The notes under the pieces are model-generated. The model saw nothing but the letters and a program-made list of their open reading frames with translations, did not search any database and was not told where the DNA came from. This document shows positions 59,607-64,000 of a DNA stretch of 64,000 nt, one piece after another (position 1 is the stretch's first letter; each line of letters begins with the position of its first letter). This DNA comes from Acidaminobacter sp. Its GTDB lineage: Bacteria > Bacillota > Clostridia > Peptostreptococcales > Acidaminobacteraceae. Location of the stretch: contig NZ_JAOTSB010000014.1 in assembly GCF_030247605.1 (NCBI RefSeq), positions 17,740 through 81,739 of the forward strand. Reading direction: 5' to 3'. The position numbers were made by a program, and so were the translations under genes.

Positions 59607-61883
59607 TCAACCCAGCTCCAGCTCAGACTGCTGCATTTTCTTCAGATATTGTCCTGTATAGCTTCTCTGACATGCCATTAAATCCTCCGGTGTCCCTTCA
59701 AAAATGATCTCCCCGCCTCTAACCCCGCCTTCAGGGCCCAAATCAATGATCCAGTCAGCGTGGCTAATCACGTCCAGATTGTGCTCAATGACAATGACCG
59801 TGTTGTCATGGTCCACCATTTTTTTTATTATGGCAAGCAGTCGTTCAATATCCGCCATGTGAAGTCCCGTGGTAGGCTCATCCATGACATAGATGTTGCC
59901 CCTTTTCTGAAGCTCCGAAGCCAGCTTGATCCGCTGGGCTTCACCGCCGGACAAGGTACTGAGCGGCTGTCCGAGCTCCAGATATCCAAGGCCTACCTCG
60001 CACAGCACTCCCAGTTTTCGATTGATCTCCGGGTGGTTAAAGAATCCCCTGAGATCTTGAATGGTGGTAACCAGGATGTCGTAAATACTTTTATTCTTAT
60101 ATTTCAGAGACAGCACCTCATCCGTGTAGCGCTTTCCCTGACACTCCTCGCAGGTCACCTTGACGGCGTCCATAAAATGCATTTCATAGCTGATGACACC
60201 CAGCCCATTGCATTTAGGACAGGCGCCAGTTGAGTTGAAGCTGAAAAGTGACGGACTCGAATTTGAACCCTGAGCAAATTCCTTTCGAATCAGGTCGAAG
60301 ATCCCAGTATAGGTCGCCGGATTCGATCGCGAGTTTTTCCCAATGGCGGACTGGTCAATGACAACCGCGTCCTTGTATTGATTGAGGAAGGTCTCCAAAA
60401 TCAGGCTGCTTTTCCCGGAGCCCGCGACGCCTGTAATGCAGGTTAGAACTCCTTTAGGAATTTTAGTCGAGACGTTTTTGAGATTGTGCAGAGAGGCATT
60501 TTTTATTTCTATGCAGTCTTGATGCGGTTTTCTTTCGCCCTTATAGACCTTCCGGTTCCTTAAATATTCCCCTGTCAGACCTGTAGAGGTCAATAGACCC
60601 TTCACCGGCCCGGCATAGACAACTTCACCACCGTGAGATCCTGCTTTCGGACCAATATCTATGGCATACTCCGCCATCCGGATCATATCCGGGTCATGCT
60701 CCACGAAAAACACACTGTTGCCCTTGTCCCTCAGCTTCTTCAGCATACCTGCCAGCTTGTCCGTATCTCTGGGGTGCAGTCCTATGGACGGCTCGTCCAG
60801 GATGTACATCAGGTCCACGAGGTCGCAGTCAAGCTGCCTGGCCATCTTGACCCTCTGGCTTTCCCCACCTGACAATGTCGCTACTGACCGGTTCAGCGAC
60901 AGGTACCCGACTCCGATCTCAATCAGATGGGATAGAATTTGCTTCATCTTTTTCAAAATAGGCTGAGCGAGAGGATTGTCAATGGTTTCGAGGAATTCCA
61001 GGAGTGTCGTAAACTCCAGATGAATCAGCTCCGGGATGGTCCTGCCGTTCACCACAACGCTTCGTGCTTGTTCATTAAGACGAGAGCCGTGGCAAGCGTC
61101 ACAATCCATATAAATGAAGTACTTTTCATAGGCGTCCTTCTTGGCCGCAGGCAGATCCTCAGGGGCTTTATTCAGATAATCCCTTTCCAGTCTCTCTGCT
61201 ATACCATTGAAAGTCTTGGCGTAGGTTCCGGCGCCGTGGGCCCTGCTAATAGGAATGTCCTTGGCAAACAGGAGCTTTTGGATTTCCTCTTCTGAGAAAT
61301 CGCCCAGCTTTTTGTCCACGTCAAACAGGTCAATGGCCACCATCTCCCGCCAGTTCCAGCCCCCAACCTTGTGATCCGGATGGGTAATCCCGCCTTCCCG
61401 AATGGTCTTGTTCAGATCCAGCAGCTGGGTCACATCCACTTTGATTCTTTTTCCGAGGCCGTGACACTGCGGACACATGCCGGCAGGGTGGTTGAACCCA
61501 AACACAAAAGATGGTCCTATAAACGGTTCCCCGCAGCGGGAAAACAGCAGCCTGAGATAGGTATAGAGCTCCGTAGCCGTTCCCACTGTGCTTCTCATGG
61601 TTGTGCCCATGCGTTTCTGATCTATGACTATAGCTGTTGACAGGTTTTGAATGTCCTCCACGTCTGGCCGGGTGAGCTTAGGCATCCGCTCCCTGGCAAA
61701 GGAGGAAAAGGTTTCAATCAGCTGGCGCTGGGCCTCGGTGTAGATCGTGTCAAACACCAGCGAGGATTTGCCGGATCCAGACACACCGGTAAACACGACC
61801 AGTTTGTTTTTGGGAATCGCCAGCGAAATGCTTCTCAAGTTGTGCGTTCTCGCGTTGCTGATCAGGATCTGATCGGGCTTCAT
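59607..61883 (-). CDS. UvrA-like excinuclease ABC-ATPase (UvrA2 type)
   Basis: 758 aa from the ATG at 61883; the longer frame has no ribosome site. Two UvrA-type ATPase halves: Walker A FTGVSGSGKSSL and ITGVAGSGKSSL; signatures LSGGESQRVKMA and LSGGEAQRIKLA; zinc motifs CPQCHGLG, CDACHGSR, CPKCNGLG and CEECQGKR. At 758 aa it is about 180 shorter than UvrA, mainly for want of the UvrB-binding and part of the insertion domain, as in the UvrA2/DrrC group tied to tolerance of DNA-binding drugs. Single gene. Confidence 0.92.
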   Translation of the reverse strand: MKPDQILISNARTHNLRSISLAIPKNKLVVFTGVSGSGKSSLVFDTIYTEAQRQLIETFSSFARERMPKLTRPDVEDIQNLSTAIVIDQKRMGTTMRSTVGTATELYTYLRLLFSRCGEPFIGPSFVFGFNHPAGMCPQCHGLGKRIKVDVTQLLDLNKTIREGGITHPDHKVGGWNWREMVAIDLFDVDKKLGDFSEEEIQKLLFAKDIPISRAHGAGTYAKTFNGIAERLERDYLNKAPEDLPAAKKDAYEKYFIYMDCDACHGSRLNEQARSVVVNGRTIPELIHLEFTTLLEFLETIDNPLAQPILKKMKQILSHLIEIGVGYLSLNRSVATLSGGESQRVKMARQLDCDLVDLMYILDEPSIGLHPRDTDKLAGMLKKLRDKGNSVFFVEHDPDMIRMAEYAIDIGPKAGSHGGEVVYAGPVKGLLTSTGLTGEYLRNRKVYKGERKPHQDCIEIKNASLHNLKNVSTKIPKGVLTCITGVAGSGKSSLILETFLNQYKDAVVIDQSAIGKNSRSNPATYTGIFDLIRKEFAQGSNSSPSLFSFNSTGACPKCNGLGVISYEMHFMDAVKVTCEECQGKRYTDEVLSLKYKNKSIYDILVTTIQDLRGFFNHPEINRKLGVLCEVGLGYLELGQPLSTLSGGEAQRIKLASELQKRGNIYVMDEPTTGLHMADIERLLAIIKKMVDHDNTVIVIEHNLDVISHADWIIDLGPEGGVRGGEIIFEGTPEDLMACQRSYTGQYLKKMQQSELELG

Positions 61884-62006
61884 GCACTTTTTGCCCCCTT
61901 CGTTAACTGCCAAGTGTCAATGCTGCAGTCTCGTTGGTCGAGACGGCTCACTTTCAATTAAGCAATATATACCCCTTTGAAAATGGGGTTCACGGTGAAT
62001 GTAAAA

Positions 62007-62069
62007 TGACCATCGGCAAACTAATTGTCCTGGAGCTTTTAAAAGCCCAAAGACTTCTGCCGATGGTCA
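62007..62069 (-). terminator. Hairpin of the GCCGATGGTC pair
   Basis: TGACCATCGGC at 62007-62017 pairs with GCCGATGGTCA at 62059-62069, with an inner GGAGCTTTTAAAAGCCC stem. It follows the iron-sulfur gene stop at 62120 on the minus strand. Confidence 0.85.
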
Positions 62070-62119
62070 CATGCCCGCACCCTCTCACCCACATGCCAAA
62101 CCTGGCTGGGCGCTTGATT

Positions 62120-63049
62120 TTAATCCTCTGCCAGCTTTTTCTCATATGCCTTTTTTAGTTTCTCATAATCGCTCTTGAAAAACGCACATTCTTTGATGCA
62201 GATCGTGCATCCATGTTGTTTGCTGAAGGGCACGGCACATTTTTTAAAATCTATGTGCTGTTCACTTCCATCTCCAAGAACTAATGGCTTTTCGTAAATC
62301 GCTTTTGCCGGGCACTTTCGTACACAGGCATTACAGGTATCGCAGAAGTCCTTGATCCATGCCTTGTTTTGCGCGTTGGAAAACAGCAGATTATTTAGGT
62401 CTGTCAATACAGCGGCAATACGAACACTTGGCCCGAACTCATCCGTGATAAGAAGGCCGTGCTTCCCAAATCCGCCCAGACCTGCATCCCTTGCCATAAC
62501 CGCTAGGTTCAAATTACTGCTGATTGCCGGAACGGCTTGCACATTAAATCCCTTTTCTCTAAGGCACTCAGCAATCAGATTTACAGATCTTCCAAGCTCG
62601 TAATAGGTTCTGAACACCTCAATATTGGTTTGTACGGAAGGCGCTTGTTCAATGTCGCTTTTCTTCATTTCCATTGTGAAGACAATGGCGTTTTTGAAAA
62701 GTACTATGGAGTCCTTAAACATGTGTGATTCATTTATGGGTGTAAATCCTATTCCTGATATGCCTAGGGACTTGGCGTATGTTTCCAATTCTTTAAGAAC
62801 ATCTGGTGTGATAGTTTTGTTTCCTGTGTATGGATTGTTTCTTATGGATTTAACAGTCTTTGTTAACTCTCTCAAAGTGCCAACCAGGTATTTTGCGTAG
62901 GACGGCATAGTTTTAACTTTTGAAACCAAGCTGCCGTACTTAATGTTAATCTCAGGAACGATCAGGCCCTCTTTATAGGTGGGTTTACCGTACCAAACAT
63001 AATCTATTGGCCGGATATAGTTGTACTCTCTGGGCATTGGAAATCTCAT
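62120..63049 (-). CDS. QueG/reductive-dehalogenase-like 2[4Fe-4S] protein
   Basis: 309 aa. The C-terminal part has two cluster motifs, FCDTCNACVRKCPAKAI and CTICIKECAF, preceded by GLGGFGKHGLLITDEFGPSV, a sequence typical of the epoxyqueuosine reductase/reductive dehalogenase fold. The N-terminal cobalamin-site part is short and diverged. No signal peptide. The activity is unknown; it may be a reductase of the CprA/QueG superfamily. The start ATG at 63049 follows AAGGAGG at a long 12-base spacing. Confidence 0.82.
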   Translation of the reverse strand: MRFPMPREYNYIRPIDYVWYGKPTYKEGLIVPEINIKYGSLVSKVKTMPSYAKYLVGTLRELTKTVKSIRNNPYTGNKTITPDVLKELETYAKSLGISGIGFTPINESHMFKDSIVLFKNAIVFTMEMKKSDIEQAPSVQTNIEVFRTYYELGRSVNLIAECLREKGFNVQAVPAISSNLNLAVMARDAGLGGFGKHGLLITDEFGPSVRIAAVLTDLNNLLFSNAQNKAWIKDFCDTCNACVRKCPAKAIYEKPLVLGDGSEQHIDFKKCAVPFSKQHGCTICIKECAFFKSDYEKLKKAYEKKLAED

Positions 63050-63140
63050 GCTGTTCTTTGCCCTCCTTGGGCTCTATCCTCACAGATCTCGATCTGGTAG
63101 TCGCAACTTAGCAGTGAATTGGTGCTAGGTGAAGATAAAA

Positions 63141-63153
63141 TGACCATCGGCAT
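63141..63153. repeat. Solitary GACCATCGGC word
   Basis: TGACCATCGGCAT, a half copy with the AAGCC and TTGAAGC parts of the hairpin family after it but no second arm. Between the peroxiredoxin stop and the iron-sulfur gene start. Confidence 0.8.
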
Positions 63154-63205
63154 AAGCCTATCAATTTCTTGAAGCTAAAAACTAAGCCACTATTTCAAAT
63201 CAGTC

Positions 63206-63670
63206 CTATTTCAGCGAATCTATAAGCTCAAGCATTTCAGCGGTCTCTGGAATATCGCTCATGGAGTGCCCGTAATGAACATATCTTAGGATCCCGGCTT
63301 GATCCACCAGCATCTGGGCCGGCATTCTCCCAAGTTTGAACAAGTTGACCTTCTGGCCATATAATTTCAGGACGGAGAGCTTGTCATCAGGAATCCCAAT
63401 AAATTTCAGATCATGCTCCTCCCAATAACTTTTGAAAGCCTTAGCATTTTCGGGTCCTATCACGACTATTTTCGTATTTTTTTCTACGAATTTTTCAAAG
63501 TTTTGACGCAACTGCATCATATGCTTTTGGCAGAACGCTCAGACAAAGCCTCTGTTGAGGACAATCAAAACGTTGCTATTACCTTTGAGATCGGAAAGTT
63601 TGAAAAGATTGCCGTTATAGTCTTCTATTTCGAAATCCGGCGCTTCTTTGGTTAATTCAACGCTTGCCAT
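63206..63670 (-). CDS. Selenocysteine-containing peroxiredoxin (AhpC/TSA-like)
   Basis: 154 aa if TGA is read as Sec. From the ATG at 63670, after AAGGAGATGACACC, the frame gives MASVELTKEAPDFEIEDYNG and later VLNRGFV, then an in-frame TGA at 63541-63539 (codon 44), then AFCQKHMMQLRQNF without any shift, down to 63206. The TGA lies where relatives have the peroxidatic Cys in a CxxC pair (U-A-F-C). A stem can form just after it (GCATATGATGC with CAA/TTG outside), as in bacterial SECIS elements. A reading that starts after the TGA at 63520 would lose the active site. Peroxide reduction is likely. Confidence 0.85.
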
Positions 63671-63690
63671 GGTGTCATCTCCTTATCATA

Positions 63691-64000
63691 TTATTTGCTT
63701 GAAATCTTGCTCAGAAAGGTTGTCGTGTAAGAAAGATTATTCGTTTTACAAGCGTCCACACAATGACCGCAGCCCACACATCTTAATGAGGTCACCGGTT
63801 CCCCTTTCATGGCTTTGTTTTGAAGATCTATCGCCATAGGGCATGCTGAATTGCACGCCCCGCAGTTAATACACTTTGTGAGGTTTGTAATGATTTTCTG
63901 CCCGGAAAGTTTACTTATGAAACCCAGCACCGTGCCCAGAGGACAATAGTAACAATACCCTCTTCCAATAAATACGATCCAGAAGAACATCATCATGAGT
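63691..64000 (-). CDS. NapH/CcoG-like polyferredoxin membrane protein, C-terminal part
   Basis: The last 101 or so residues of a gene that runs off the right edge. A membrane stretch (MMMFFWIVFIGRGYCYYCPL) with the CxxC motif YCYYCPLG is followed by two [4Fe-4S] motifs, CINCGACNSACP and CVGCGHCVDAC. This is the 4Fe-4S binding membrane protein group (NapH/RdxA-like) that relays electrons at the membrane. The Sec peroxiredoxin start lies 20 bases past its stop, so both are likely in one operon and may share a reducing chain. Confidence 0.85.
   Translation of the reverse strand, partial: LMMMFFWIVFIGRGYCYYCPLGTVLGFISKLSGQKIITNLTKCINCGACNSACPMAIDLQNKAMKGEPVTSLRCVGCGHCVDACKTNNLSYTTTFLSKISSK

Noticed and set aside
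63206..63520. Peroxiredoxin starting at 63520 as a short complete gene
   Set aside because: This start lacks a ribosome site and drops the active-site half, whereas the upstream sequence is coding in the same frame through the TGA.

Overview
The window looks like part of the chromosome of an anaerobic, amino-acid-fermenting Firmicute of the class Clostridia. The reasons are strong AGGAGG ribosome sites with ATG, GTG and TTG starts; typical Firmicute genes (YlaK-type PhoH, YitT, DegV, PlsY, S-layer SLH domains); ferredoxin-linked 2-oxoacid oxidation joined to phosphate butyryltransferase and butyrate kinase; tryptophanase; sigma-54-controlled catabolic operons; and an apparent selenocysteine peroxiredoxin. 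Base composition is near balanced except for an AT-rich AbiE island at 5.5-7.4 kb. I saw no rRNA, tRNA or CRISPR array.

Layout. 0-7.4 kb: a broken acetyltransferase, a secreted SLH/metallo-beta-lactamase/lamin-tail protein, a ParE/Phd toxin-antitoxin pair, PhoH, YitT and an AbiE-type system with an extra small gene. 7.7-13.3 kb: a sigma-54-controlled operon of a BCCT betaine transporter, a histidase-fold lyase that has lost the MIO tripeptide (ergothionase-like) and a 98-aa membrane protein, with its activator upstream. 13.4-15.3 kb: a group II intron inserted in a dispersed repeat. 15.6-20.4 kb: pirin, a CotH lipoprotein, a membrane protein and a VOC/SRPBCC pair. 20.9-25.8 kb: tryptophanase with a divergent regulator, and a LysR/DMT-exporter pair. 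26-35.8 kb: two M20 amidohydrolase/transporter units, one sigma-54 controlled and one (GltS type) facing a paralogue of the tryptophanase regulator.

36-46.6 kb: a catabolic cluster running from aminotransferase through a four-subunit 2-oxoacid:ferredoxin oxidoreductase to Ptb and Buk, with an IclR regulator, an MFS carrier and NhaC sharing a GAACG-C-CGTTC operator-like motif. 47-49.6 kb: two more M20 hydrolases behind a near-perfect sigma-54 promoter. 49.7-64 kb: MazEF, HsmA/TetR, a frameshifted SDR, PlsY with a GNAT-aminotransferase fusion, an AhpD-like protein, a multicopper oxidase with an in-frame TAA, a methyltransferase, DegV, a short UvrA paralogue, an iron-sulfur protein, the Sec peroxiredoxin and a partial ferredoxin-type membrane protein.

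Two repeat families run through the window. One is the word GCCGATGGT(C): about 33 exact copies of the 9-mer, where about 0.5 would be expected by chance. It occurs in genes in several reading frames and as inverted pairs in hairpins, a layout like the DNA uptake sequences of Neisseria. The other is a palindromic family built on GGTGTCAGACACC and GTCCGCGTCCCC, including a tandem array of about 16 units of 24 bp inside the oxoacid catabolic cluster.
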